Assembly (NCBI GenBank): GCA_017654935.2 | Contig: CM065703.1 | Coordinates: 46,375,240-46,439,239, forward strand | Reading direction: 5' to 3' | From: Phymorhynchus buccinoides | Lineage: Eukaryota; Mollusca; Gastropoda; Neogastropoda; Raphitomidae | Length of the DNA: 64,000 nt | Shown: piece after piece, positions 1 through 11,013 of the stretch | Layout: each line of letters begins with the position of its first letter | Numbering within the stretch: the first letter of the stretch is position 1 | Translations under genes and position numbers: made by a program | Notes under the pieces: generated by a model | Database searches by the model: none | The model's input: only the letters and a program-made list of their open reading frames with translations | Told to the model about the DNA's origin: nothing

Positions 1-108
1 AACAGCAGCCTTCAACGACCACACCTGCCCTACTAACACAACAGCAGCCTTCAACGACCACACCTGCCCTACTAACACAACAGCAGTCCTTCACCATCCC
101 ACATGTCC

Positions 109-118
<10 letters not shown>
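1..118. repeat. 39-bp direct repeat, about 2.5 copies
   Basis: Two copies of a 39-bp unit that begins AACAGCAGCC lie head to tail, followed by a diverged partial third copy. A (GT)n run follows at about 112-151. I see no coding potential. Confidence 0.85.
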
Positions 119-153
<35 letters not shown>

Positions 154-504
154 CTTTTTTCTGGTTATTTTTTTTCCTAGGCAAATTTGCAACTTTTTTT
201 CCCGGTGACTTTTTTTTCTGATCACCAGAACACTGACCGACATACTTATTATGTTGCTCCTGTTTCACTAATGCGCGGAACTCAGCGCCGTGCAAATTAG
301 CAATGATAAGCGCACATGCATGAGCGTCTTTTTGTCTGCTAGGATCCTGTGTAATAGTGTGTGATGTGGCCTATTCGTTTTCTGAAATCGTTAAAAAAAC
401 AAAACCCAACATATTTCATTTTGACCGGGGTCAGTTTGTATGTGGGAACATTTTACCACATGTCTGTTCTCAAACGTCGCCCGACCATCGCCTCTAGGTC
501 TACA

Positions 505-958
505 GTTCAAGGAGGGGAGGGGTGGGGGGTAAAGTTCAACGCGATGAACCACTAATTCCTCTTGAAGGAGGGGAGGGGGGTGGGGGTAAAGTTCAACGTG
601 ATGAACCATTAATTCCTCTTGAAGGAGGGGAGGGGGTGGGGGTAAAGTTCATCGTGATGAACCACTAATTCCTCTTGAAGGAGGGGAGGGGTGGGGGGTA
701 AAGTTCAACGCGATGAACCACTAATTCCTCTTGAAGGAGGGGAGGGGTGGGGGGTAAAGTTCAACGTGATGAACCACTAATTCCTCTTGAAGGAGGGGTT
801 GAAGGAGGGGAGGGGGTGGGGGTAAAGTTCAACGTGATGAACCACTAATTCCTCTTGAAGGAGGGGATGGGGGGGGGGGGGGGTAAAGTTCAACGTGATG
901 AACCACTAATTCCTCTTCAAGAAGAGGGGAGGGGGAGGGGTTAAAGTTCAACGTGATG
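505..958. repeat. G-rich minisatellite, about 55-62 bp unit, 7-8 copies
   Basis: The unit holds an AT-balanced half (GATGAACCACTAATTCCTC) and a half of G runs (GGAGGGGAGGGG followed by a GGTGGGGG-type run). Copies differ mainly in the length of the G runs, the mark of slippage. The plus strand could fold into G-quadruplexes. Short open frames across it are by-products of the repeat. Confidence 0.85.
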
Positions 959-1560
959 ACCACTCAGTCCCCTTCTCTCAACTCCGTGAGGAGTCACCGG
1001 GGCGCCACAGTGTCTGGGTAGTTTCTGCGACTGATTCTGTTGTCCATTCTGTGATGTTGACAGACCATCGTTTCCTTTGTCCTCCCCTCCGTCTCCCTCC
1101 CTCAACAGTTCCCTGGGGTATCGATAGTGGTGAAACAAATGTAAAGCCTCCATCTCGATCTCCATCACAAAATCCATTTAAAATGAGCAAATCAAACAGA
1201 AAACTAAAGTCTAACAGGGATTTCCCAAAGCTATTAATAGTAACGTCCTGAGAACAACGCAAGCTTACGTCATCAGTATCATTCCATCCACATTATTCAT
1301 ATCTTCAATACCTGCTTGCTCACAACCTGTCGTAGCATTCAGGACTCTAGAATTAGGCAAATTGATTGAATAGAGTGACGAGAAAGGCGTTTTCCCGTAC
1401 CCCCTGGGTACAATTGCACTCATACTTTTATTTTGTTTTTAAATTTTAAATCTCAAACACCGTTTATATCCCCCCAGCTGAAATATTGTGACTTTGTCAA
1501 TTTCTTCTTCTTCTTCTTCTTCATCATCAGCGTTCCAAATGAACCAGTAACACCCCCATC
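959..1560. other. no recognisable gene
   Basis: Mixed-composition DNA with no supportable coding sequence. It has a (TTC)n run near 1501-1521 and leads into AC/GC microsatellites. Confidence 0.5.
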
Positions 1561-1562
1561 AC

Positions 1563-1773
1563 ACCACACACACACACACACACACACGCACGCGCGCGCG
1601 CGCGCGCGCGCACGCACGCGCGCGCGCGCACGCACGCACATACTAGAGTGTCATGGGAAACGACAACAACAAAATCTTTCTCACGCTTCTGACACCACAC
1701 ACACACACACACAGGTTGCACATAACAGTTAGACCACACCCACTTTGTGACTGACACCTTGTCACGGTTTTGT

Positions 1774-1840
<67 letters not shown>
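1563..1840. repeat. compound (AC)n/(GC)n and (CT)n microsatellites
   Basis: An (AC)n tract passes into CG-alternating sequence (about 1563-1640), with a second AC tract near 1694-1714 and a long (CT)n run at about 1778-1840. Alternating purine/pyrimidine CG and AC tracts can adopt Z-DNA; that is inference. Confidence 0.9.
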
Positions 1841-1842
<2 letters not shown>

Positions 1843-1925
1843 AAGAAGAAGATCGAGAAGAAGAAGAAGAAAAAAGTTTAACGTCCCGTATCAGCCGTCA
1901 GGCTATGTAGGCCCTACACAAAGAA
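1841..1925 (-). repeat. LINE/SINE 3'-end relic with (CTT)n tail
   Basis: Read on the minus strand, this is a short hairpin-like segment ending in GGGACGTTAAAC followed by T and CTT repeats. Similar ends (GTCGACGGGGC or GAGGGCGTAAAA followed by a simple-repeat tail) occur at about 8.6, 35.0, 47.4, 52.0 and 56.3 kb. This looks like a shared non-LTR 3' terminus; the family cannot be named from this alone. Confidence 0.45.
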
Positions 1926-2207
1926 GAAAGTTAAGCGCTCCACCACTTATTTGCTGTGGATGAGACTGAAATAGATTTTTTTTATTTTTACAAATAATCA
2001 ATAAAGAAGGAAACAACATTGATTGGTAAACGAAAGTTTGACTATCTGACTAATAATAATAATAATAATGGGAATTTATATAACGCTCTTTCTCACATGA
2101 GCTCAGTGCGCTTTACATTGATAACAAGAACATTAAAGGCAAACAAGTAATTAATCATTAGAAAGTAAAATAAGCACGATGCTTACACACAACGTTCTCT
2201 TACTTCC

Positions 2208-2211
<4 letters not shown>

Positions 2212-2258
<47 letters not shown>

Positions 2259-2300
2259 TACACACACATGCATGCGCACACGCACACTCGCACACAATTA
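2212..2300. repeat. (CA)n microsatellite
   Basis: Pure CA run of about 40 bases followed by an imperfect CA/CG-rich tail, inside the 3' portion of the L2/CR1-type LINE. Confidence 0.9.
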
Positions 2301-2432
2301 ATTATACAAGTAAAATAGTTACAACATGAACATTCTAAGAAGAAACATAGAGACCACATTCACATTCCCAATCAAGTTTGAATACAATACTGCAACTTGA
2401 AATAAAATCATACTGCCATCGAAATACCAATT

Positions 2433-2652
2433 ATAGGGGAAGACGGGGTAAAAAGCGCATGGGCGGGTAAGAAGCCCACCCCAATTATCTCATGAAATGA
2501 AGCAAATTTCAGCCTCATCTTGCCCATGAGACGAGCGTTAATGTCTAGCATTCGTCTCATGGGCAAATTTGACTGAAATTTTCTTTATTTCATGAGATAA
2601 TTGGGGTGGGCTTCTTACCCACCCATGCGCTTTTTACCCCGTCTTCCCCTAT
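2433..2652. mobile_element. foldback MITE, 220-bp near-perfect palindrome
   Basis: The left arm starts ATAGGGGAAGACGGGGTAAA and the right arm is its reverse complement with few mismatches. The arms cover almost the whole 220 bp around a short centre near 2545. TA on each side is compatible with a TA target duplication, as for Tc1/mariner-derived MITEs. It has no coding capacity. It sits in the 3' part of the LINE, so it inserted after the LINE. Confidence 0.85.
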
Positions 2653-2863
2653 GACTAATTATAATAGACAAATTTTGCAAAAACAAAAATACCCTTCTAC
2701 CTCATTTACAAGCATTTAAAGTTTACAAGACGTAGACATTCTACATACAAAATACGAATAATAAAATAATTGTAAATACATTTTTTACAAGATTTCTGCA
2801 ATAAAACGGACCCCCCCCCCCCCACACACACACACACACACACACCTCACACACAAACACTAA

Positions 2864-3971
2864 TCAATCATAATATGTCCGAAACAAGTGAGTTTTAAGG
2901 GCAGAGCGAAAGGCGGAAATAGAGTCAGATGAGCGGACATGTTGTGGGAGGGAATTCCATAAGTGAGGTGCTAAATAGTAGAAAGATCGTTCACCAAACG
3001 ATTTCGTGTGGACCCGAGGAACCTTGAGTGTGCAGCAGTCAGAGGAAGAACGTAGGGAGCGAGCAGGTAAGTAGACAGTTACTAGTTCGGAGAGATAGAC
3101 GGGACCAGAGGAGTGAACAGCACCGAAACAAAGGCAAGCTATTTTATACTTGATTCTAGCCTCTACTGGAAGCCAGTGCAAGTTACGAAGATGAGGTGTT
3201 ATATGATCAGAACGTGGAATCTTGAGAGTGAGGCGTGCTGCACTGTTTTGCAGTTTTTGAACACGTTGCAGGAGATACTTAGGACAGCCACAGAGAAGAG
3301 AGTTGCAATAGTCAATGCGGGAAAGAATAAAGGCAGAAATATGAGTTTTCGTGGCTGCAACAGACAGAAAATGTCGAACACTGAGCACTGATTCGTCTGA
3401 GCTCATAATTGATGGAACGTATGAGATTAATAACCTGTTTATGCATTGTAAGATTTGAATCGAGGGTAACTCCGAGATTCTTTGCTGACTTAGAAAACTG
3501 AACACAAGCATTGCCAACTGTAAGAGTTTCTGGAAGAGATATCGTTGCAGACATACGCTGAGAGGAAGCAATCAGAGCTTCCGTTTTGTCATCATTAAGT
3601 TTTAATTTGTTGCATGTCATCCAGGATTTGACATCATGAAGGCAGGATTCCATAGACTGAATAGCGCTGTCAAGTTGGGTAGGTTCCGCCGATTTTTGAA
3701 GCTGGGTATCATCAGCAAAGGAATGGTCAATAATAGAGTGACTAGCAAAAACATCAGAGAGAGGAGCAGTGTACAGGACAAAGAGAACTGGCCCCAATAC
3801 AGATCCCTGAGGTACACCACAAGAAATTAACTTCGGATCTGAACTGCAGTTGTTGATCAAGACAGTCTGAAAGCGATTTGTTAGATATGAGGAGAACCAC
3901 TGTAGAACTGTAGAATGGATTCCAAAAACACGTTCCAGCCGGGATAGAAGAATGGTGTGATCTATTGTATC
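2864..3971 (-). pseudogene. L2/CR1-type LINE reverse transcriptase, C-terminal half
   Basis: Two overlapping minus frames (3860-3312 and 3571-2864) encode the second half of a LINE RT. The first carries the GVPQGSVLGP motif and a catalytic box read as FADD. The second carries DYCNSLLCG and HWLPVEARI, followed by LWNSLP near the end, which is typical of the L2/CR1 C-terminal domain. The change of frame near 3310-3400 shows at least one indel, so this copy is not functional. The protein starts abruptly at 3971, where the inserted LTR-like element separates it from the first half of the same RT (5713-6461). Family assignment is from motifs. Confidence 0.85.
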
Positions 3972-5712
3972 TGTGACGAGGTAATGGGTTAAAAGGCTAA
4001 GTCTCTAGGGAAGACTTTAGATAATTTGCCTTTAGCCCACTTCTCTAGGGTATGGGAGATGAGCAACTTTCCCGGCCCCTTTTCATCTAATAAATTTATA
4101 TTTGTGCCCGGGTTCTGGCTCGTCAGATGGTTGTAAGAAATACAAGTGGTTGAATTGCTCTAAATGGCAGACAGAGAGAAGTAGGGTTTTACATGAAATT
4201 ACAAGACTCCCACTCTCATCAGTCTGACCAAAGGGTTCAGGATTATTTGACACTTGTATTTTATTTACTCCCAAAATCTGCATAAGATTATGCAACAATA
4301 ATAATAAAGCAGCTCAATGGCATCAAAACAAAATATGGTTAAAACACAATGAAATCCGAAAGGATTCACAAGACTTTTGTCTTTCTATAAGGTTCGCCCC
4401 ATGCCGGAAGGGTTACTAATTATATTCGGTGTCCGTAGGAAAGTTCAAATGATTGGCGCAGTCAGGTAGACTTAGCTGTTTGAAGTTCTGGGCTTGCTCG
4501 TCAGGTGAGAGTAGCTCCCAGTCGTTCCTATTACGGCTTCGCGGGATGGCACGGTTCAGGCGTGGTCTCCTCGCGGATTCTGGGTGCAGGTTGTCTTGGC
4601 GACGGACCCGTCTTGGTGCTTGGTGGAGTCCGGGATGATCGTCCGGCCCACGATGCCCTGCTGATAATCACAGGAGAAGGTGGATGTAGATCTCTATGGC
4701 TTAGAGACAAGGGGCTTCAGTCGGCAGGGAATTAGTGAATCCCAACCGGCTTGAAGGCTTCCCTTGTACAATAGCACTACATGTAGTTAATAAATAAACT
4801 GAATTTCAGTTAACAAACTGAGATCAGTAAAGCATAAAAGGTGATCAAGACATCATCACTCTCCATCCAACACCTGGAAAGGAATGGTATCATAAAGTGC
4901 AAGATTGCGGCCCATAGGTTTCCTACTAAAAATAGTGCAAGATTGCGGCCCATAGGTTTCCTACTAAAAATAGACAAAAGGGTTAGTAGGCATAAACTCC
5001 GGTTCTGGTACCAAAAGTGTTCAAGTCAAAAACACACACACAAATAATCAGTGCACATAAATAGAATAGAATGTTTACCACTTCTTTTCTATAACATATC
5101 TATCTACTCCTTATTCATCATTGAACATAGGATCTAGATCAAAACTAGAGTCAAACAAACCAGATCTCAATCACCTGCCATCAATAATACTTACTAGTGG
5201 GCTTATGATGACTGGTTGTGAGTGTTGCTCTAGCTACGTTTCAGCATCTTGTGTGACAACTTTTTCTCACCACTCCAATTATAGCCTTCACTTTCAAACA
5301 ATGAAAGCCTGCTATTGGTGTATTACAGTCCACACGTCACAATTTGCTGTTCTAAATGTACTGAACAATCACGCGCCTATTCCATCCTTAGCACATTCCT
5401 GACATTCCTAACCTTGTGATTCAAAAGGAAAAACCGTGTTCAAAGGGAGATAACCTCGGTTGTCACTTTCTTGTGATGAGACGGTAGAAAGGGGGGGGGG
5501 GGGGGGGTGAAGGGAGATAACCTCGGTAGGGGTTGCATGCCGACCGGGGAGAAAGAGATAACGCCCTTCCGCGGCGTTCGTTTGAAGCAGCCGGGCAATT
5601 AACGTGGCGGCTGGACAGAGAAATGAAAAGGCGAGGGGGGGGGGAGGGGAGAAGGGGGGGGGGTGTAGATAAGAAATAAAGAAAGTGGGTCGCGCGGGAC
5701 ACTTACGTCACA
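3972..5712. mobile_element. probable solo LTR, TG...CA ends, 5-bp TSD
   Basis: The insertion begins TGTGACG and ends CGTCACA, a 7-bp perfect terminal inverted repeat with the TG/CA ends of LTRs. It is flanked by GTATC at 3967-3971 and again at 5713-5717. Removing the insert and one GTATC restores continuity of the LINE RT around its AFDT motif, which fixes the boundaries. No gag/pol coding is seen, and 1,741 bp fits a long solo LTR. Inside it are a 38-bp tandem duplication (about 4895-4972) and poly-G runs. Orientation is undetermined. A non-autonomous TIR element is less likely given the short terminal repeat. Confidence 0.75.
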
Positions 5713-6461
5713 GTATCAAATGCTGCCGACAGATCTAGGAGAGTCAAGACTGACACTTTTCCATTGTCAAGAGCTAAGAGGAGATCGTTAAGAACTTTAG
5801 TCAGAGCCGTTTCAGTGCTGTGAGCAGGTCGATAGGCAGACTGGAGGGGGTTGAACAAATTGTTTGCTGACAGATGGTTAGACAATTGTGCAAGGACAAT
5901 TTTCTCGATTATTTTGGAGACAAACGCTAAGTTGGACACAGGCTGATAACTTTTCAAGTCATTATGATCCATGGTAGGCTTCTTTATCAAGGGTTTAACA
6001 AGAGCAGCTTTGTACAGGTCAGGGAAAACACCACTCAGTAAAGAGTTGTTTATGATCTGAGTCATGACAGGCACAACAACATCAAGACATTCATACAACA
6101 AAGGGGTTGGTAAAGGGTCAAGGTCACACGTCTTGGGGGCAGATCTTTTCAAAACATCAAAGACATCTTTCTCAGACACAGGCGAAAAAGCAACAAGAGG
6201 GGAGCCTACAAAATCTTTGCCTAGGGGGTGTGAAACAGTGGGCTGCAAGTCAAGCTCTTTCCTAAAGTTCTCAATTTTGGAATGAAAGAAATCAGAAAAC
6301 ACACATGGCAATGATGGTGGGGGGTAAACAGTCGGAAGTTTAGTAGGTTTAACCCTTGCACACAGTTTGTTTGTAATAGAATACAGTTCTTTACTAGATC
6401 TTGCCGCTGCAATTTTGGTACTGTAGTACATCGTTTTTGCCTGATCTGTCAAGAAAGTCAC
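5713..6461 (-). pseudogene. L2/CR1-type LINE reverse transcriptase, N-terminal half
   Basis: The minus frame from 6461 encodes the start of an RT: the finger region ([13 protein letters not shown]), then [22 protein letters not shown], and the motif-A aspartate in [10 protein letters not shown]. There the frame meets the inserted LTR-like element. The other half resumes at 3971. Tyr-Gln-Pro replaces the usual YRP in the second motif. The upstream linker is in a different frame (6895-6458), so an indel lies near 6460. Confidence 0.85.
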
Positions 6462-6895
6462 ACAATTTTTAGCTTATTATATATTTGTTTATGTACAGTG
6501 AGCCCTGAAGAATCTGATTGTGCTTGGGCCTGTCTTCGTTTTTTCTTTGCTTCTTTTATTTCGTTAGGCATCACACTAAACCAAGGACTTGATTCTCTGC
6601 TAGAAGAAACTTTGCGTGAAGAAACAGGAGCATGTTTGTCCAATACTGACCGAAGGGCACTATCGTACTCAGCGGCAGTACAAGAACTAGATGTGTACTT
6701 AGATAATTCTACTTTGATATCATTTCCGAAAACAGTTCTGTCGATTGCGCGGATATTTCTGACGCTGCGGTACACGTGTTTGTGGACAGGGAGCTCTATG
6801 TCAAACAAACTCACAACACAAACATGGTCAGACTCGAGGTCATGATTGACCTCTGAGGATCGGTGAACTCCATCACTGGGCCTTTCAATCACCAA
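6458..6895 (-). pseudogene. LINE endonuclease C-terminus and linker
   Basis: This minus frame carries the end of the AP-like endonuclease: the SDH triad (LESDHVCVVSLF) that closes the active site, followed by the linker to the RT. The first part of the endonuclease ends at 6885 in another frame, so a one-base shift near 6890 divides the domain. It belongs to the same element as its neighbours on both sides. Confidence 0.8.
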
Positions 6896-8174
6896 GTCCA
6901 GAGTGTGGCCATTTGTGAGTGGGTCCGGACACAGATTGATGAAGATTGTACATATCTAACACTTCTAAAAACTTAATAGAGCTACGATCAGTGGGAGAGT
7001 CAACATGAAAATTAAAATCCCCTAACAGACACAGGTTTCCATGAAGCGTGTTACAATGGTCAAGCAGACAAGGGAATTGTTCAAAAAACAAAGTTTCAGT
7101 CAGTTTATTTACAGACGTGGGCCAAGGACGATACACACACATAAAATGCAACACACTATGCTGTGAGGTCAGCGAGACTTGGAACAGTTCGAAGGAAGAA
7201 TGGTCGAACGGGAAGGTAGAGTTGAAGGTGAGGTGGGGGGTGAGAGTGTCTCTGTAGATAACAGCGATACCGCCACCACGACGAGAGGGGCGTGGCAGAG
7301 ACTTGATGGCATAACCCTCAGGGGTCAAATCTGCACAAACGGCTTCATCCCCTTGCGGTTTGAGCCATGTCTCTACCACAAACAGTAGGTCAATGTCATT
7401 GTCGGTGATGAAGGAAGTGATGCCAGCTCTTTTCTGTCTACAATTTGGGCCAACAGATTGGGCGTTGAAAGAGGCGACTGTAAGTTTAGTGTTCTTGCGA
7501 ACAGAGGAGGAAAGAGGAATTTGAATCAAGTTGTCCGTGTTAGCAGCCAAACGCTTAGTTGTAGCCGTTGTACTGTCACTAAGCCTATTACCAGGCCTAG
7601 CGCTGTCTGGAAGACGGGAACACGAGGATGACACGCCGTGTTGTTGCTCTGAGGATTTACTGCTGTCAGCTGGCGGGGGTTGAGTAGTAGTGGCAGGGTC
7701 AGGCCTGTTTCCACACACAGTGCCGATTTTCTTCTGCTTTCGACGTCCCCCTCTATGTGTTCGAGCGCGAGGGAGGTGGTAACCAATTCCTGCCCCTCTA
7801 ATAGCATCCACTATACAGGGGTCCAGTGTTGATGGGGCCACAGATAAAAGCTGTTGCCTGGAGTAAGAGACCCGGGCGAAAGGAACAAGGAGGGAGGGGT
7901 GGTGGTGGGTAGTGGGGGTGGAGATGGAGGGAACGAATCCCTCTTCTGAAGAAAGAGACGCTGTAGCGGCGGGATGGTGGTAGGCTGTAGGGATGGAAGA
8001 AATGGAATCCAGATGTTGGGAAAGGTGGGGTTGGGGAAATGGCGTTTCTTGACCGGCGAGAATACTCGAGAACTGTGCCAAAAAAGAAATCCAAATAACC
8101 AGTACATCTGGTGGCAGAATGGCACAAAACACACACCAATACATGCTCCACTCCATCATGCTGCACTCGTACAA
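6885..8174 (-). pseudogene. LINE AP-endonuclease N-terminal part with proline-rich leader
   Basis: About 429 codons are open. Roughly the first 225 are low-complexity and basic (RGGRRKQKK). The endonuclease follows: VASFNAQSV, the catalytic glutamate in VVETWLK, and GDFNFHVD with its Asp/Asn pair. The domain breaks at 6885, and its SDH motif lies in the next frame. It would nick the target for target-primed reverse transcription. The leader may be ORF1-like or noncoding, and the true start cannot be fixed. Confidence 0.8.
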
Positions 8175-8240
8175 CTTTCACCACACTGCACAGTCTATGA
8201 ACAACACTATCACACAAAAACAGAGAGAGAGTGACCATGC

Positions 8241-8469
8241 TGCCTGCAAGGCGTGGCCTCTCTATCTATAAGAAAACGTACAATTTTAATGTATGGTTTT
8301 ACAAATGCATTCTAATATTCGGAAGAAAAAAAAAAAGCTGGCTCAAATTGACTAATATGGAGTATAAAAGCGGCTCTTGTGTTCAAACACACTAACACAC
8401 GCATACTGTGGCCAAGGCTTTTGAATAAACCATTCGCCTCTCTCTCTCTCTCTCTCTCTCTCGCTCGCT

Positions 8470-8516
<47 letters not shown>

Positions 8517-8535
8517 CTCTCTTCCTCTCTACCCT

Positions 8536-8566
<31 letters not shown>

Positions 8567-8652
8567 ATCACACCCACCCAAACAGACAGAGAGAGAGAGA
8601 GAAAAATAGAGATTTTACGCCCTCTGAGCCAACAGGCTATTTGAGGCATTTT
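8241..8652. repeat. (CT)n/(AC)n microsatellites and a LINE/SINE 3' end
   Basis: A (CT)n run (about 8438-8465), an (AC)n run (8470-8515) and a second CT tract (8545-8567) precede a segment. Read on the minus strand, that segment ends in GAGGGCGTAAAATC with a CT-rich tail (8600-8652). The last part matches the 3'-end relic seen near 1.9 kb. Confidence 0.7.
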
Positions 8653-10450
8653 GATTTATAAAGATCCTAGAAAAAAGGTGGATTTTAAGTTTTATAAGAT
8701 GAAGTTTTAGAAGAATAAGTTATTTATTTTATCAAAGTTTATAAAGAGTTTTTTATTTTAATAGCGCAAGCTGAAGAATATAAAATTTAAGTTTGTGATA
8801 AAATATTTTGTTTTTAAAAGATATTTAGCTGTTTGCTTTTAAGTCTGGCAGATTGGGGGAGGTCTGATTAAAAAACCCCAGGGCTACAGTTAAAATTCAT
8901 GCATTTTAGGCTCAACTGAGCAATTGGATAAAAACAATCCGTGTTTGTGCTCGGGACGAGCTTTATTATTAAAATTCTTGACAGGCAGAAGCCTGTGTTC
9001 AAGCTAATATACAGTTTAAAAAACTTTTCAAAAAAGTTATGAAAAAGTACAAGTTATTCTTTTATTTCCTTTTTGTATATGTACATTTTTTATATAAGGC
9101 TATCCTATTAGGTTTTGGTCCCTTGGGACCAAACACAACTAATAGTTACCAAGAGGTTTTTAATTATAAATTTATTTGATACAGGGACAACTGTCAAAAA
9201 ATTTTTTGGCCAGAAAGCTATTAATATTAATATGTACATTGTTATTATGTACACCACTTTTACAGACAAACTGTTTAAACTTTGTACAGGTAACGTTATT
9301 GTTTAATATTTAAATTATAACTAAGTTGAATTTTTAAACTATGTTAAAGTTTTAACAAGTGTTTAGTTTATTTAATATTGTCCATAGGGCAAAGTATAAT
9401 GTTATTTTCACGTGTGTGAATTTATAAAATTTTGTGTTAAAAATTTATATTCTACTCTAGTCAAGCTACGGGACTAAACCCTATAGCTTTAAAATTGTTT
9501 TGTTAAAATCTATGTCTTAAAATTGTTTAATATGTAAAATAAGTTAAGATTTGATAAAAAGGACAAGTTTATAACTATTAAGGTTCCATAGTTATATTAA
9601 AAGTTGCTATTAAAATCTAGTTTGTTTTATGTATATTTTGGTCTTACCTGACCGTATGTGATTTAGTTATTTAACTAGATAAAATCTAGTGAGAGGTCAT
9701 TATTTTATATAAAGTTGTTTATGAGTACAAACTGTTTAGACCTTTAACTAGTAAAGTTATTTATTGTTTTTATAGAAAAACTTGTTTAAAATATACCTAA
9801 GTTGTGTTTAATCTGTGTTAAACTTTGTTAAGTGTTTAACTTCTTTAATCTTGTCCATAGAACAAAGCAAAAATGTAGTTTTCACATATGTGAGTATGTA
9901 AAATTGTTAAAAGTTATGTTTTAAAAAGAAAACTTGTTTTATTTTTTATTTTGATTAAGTTGTGGGGCCTAACCCCTACTAACTGATCTTTTAGGTATAT
10001 GTATTCCGTTTTAATCTGGGTCCGTCTATAACGAGTTGGTTATAAGAGCCAGTCGTTTCATTTTCCTTTCCCGGGAACCCTTGTACACCATTACTTTGTG
10101 TGTATCCTTTGTTCATTAATTGTACCTGTCCTATTAGGACGTTTTATACATAGTTTAAGATTATTTTATTAAAATTTTTATCTTAAAAATTGTTTATTAT
10201 GTTAAAAATAGGTTAAGATTTGGTAAAAGACTAGTTTATGAATATTGAAGTTTCATAGTTATATTAAAAGTTGCTATTAAAATCTGGTTTGTTTTATGTA
10301 TATTTTGGTCTATTACTTGACCATATGTAATTTATTATTTTAAATAAATAAGATCTAGTCCAGATCTGTTATATTACACGACGTTGCCCACGAGTGGGGG
10401 GACATACCATTGGTAATAAGTCTATTTAGATAAACAAATTCAGTCTCAGT
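8653..10450. repeat. AT-rich block with diverged tandem duplication
   Basis: This 1.8 kb is far richer in A and T than its flanks and has no gene. Segments at about 9246-9388 and 9718-9858 align (shared ACAAACTGTTTA and TTGTCCATAG). So do 9492-9665 and 10160-10335 (shared TTTTATGTATATTTTGGTC). The offset grows from about 470 to about 664 bases because the second unit has an extra block near 9980-10150. It may be the long 3' untranslated region of the adjacent I-clade LINE or an independent repeat. No mitochondrial gene is recognisable. Confidence 0.55.
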
Positions 10451-11013
10451 CCAAGTATTATCATATTACATTTTAGATATTTTGTAAGTGGGGGAACATA
10501 CCGCCAGAGGCCTCCAATACTGTAATGAGTTAAGTAATTTTGTTTTTACCAACTGATCCCAAGGGGGGGTAGCAACAAAAACTCTCCCGCCCTTGATAGT
10601 ATGATGGAGTCCTAGAGGTCTCAACCTTTTAGTTAGTTGTGGTGATGGTAATAAGATAAGAATAGTGGGCACGGGGATGGCTAACGACTCCTGCATGTCC
10701 AGGGCGGAGGGAGGGAGGGAGAGGGACCCCTCCTCTCCGACCCGAGCAGCGGCAGGCCACCGCATGGGCAATCCCAAAAAAGGGGGGGAGCACGAGCGCA
10801 AAAGCGCAACGGTTACGAGAGAACCCCCCGCCGCGCGCGCCGGACACCCGCCCGTGGGGAGAAGGGACTTTAAAAACGGGTGGACTCAACAGAGCCACTT
10901 CAGCCCCAAGGGCGCATATTTTAATAAAAAGGGAAGGGGGGGAGGAAGGGAGCAGGAATACAGGCGGGTGCCCGGCGCTTCCATCCCTATTAATAAGGAA
11001 AATTTTAGTTGGA

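Larger units (their letters stand above)
2051..8240 (-). mobile_element. L2/CR1-type LINE, frameshifted and split by an LTR
   Basis: One minus-strand non-LTR element runs from a 5' portion near 8.24 kb to a (TAA/ATT)n tail at 2051-2069. That tail follows the GCGC/TATATAA-type 3' end common in L2/CR1 elements. The order is proline-rich N-terminus, AP-type endonuclease, then reverse transcriptase and C-terminal domain, spread over several frames. The RT is interrupted by a foreign 1.74-kb insertion at 3972-5712. The 3' untranslated part contains (CA)n tracts and a foldback. Boundaries at the 5' end are approximate. Confidence 0.8.

Noticed and set aside
8653..10450. Mitochondrial insertion, because of the high AT content
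   Set aside because: No mitochondrial protein, tRNA or rRNA pattern is recognisable, and the block is built from a tandem duplication.
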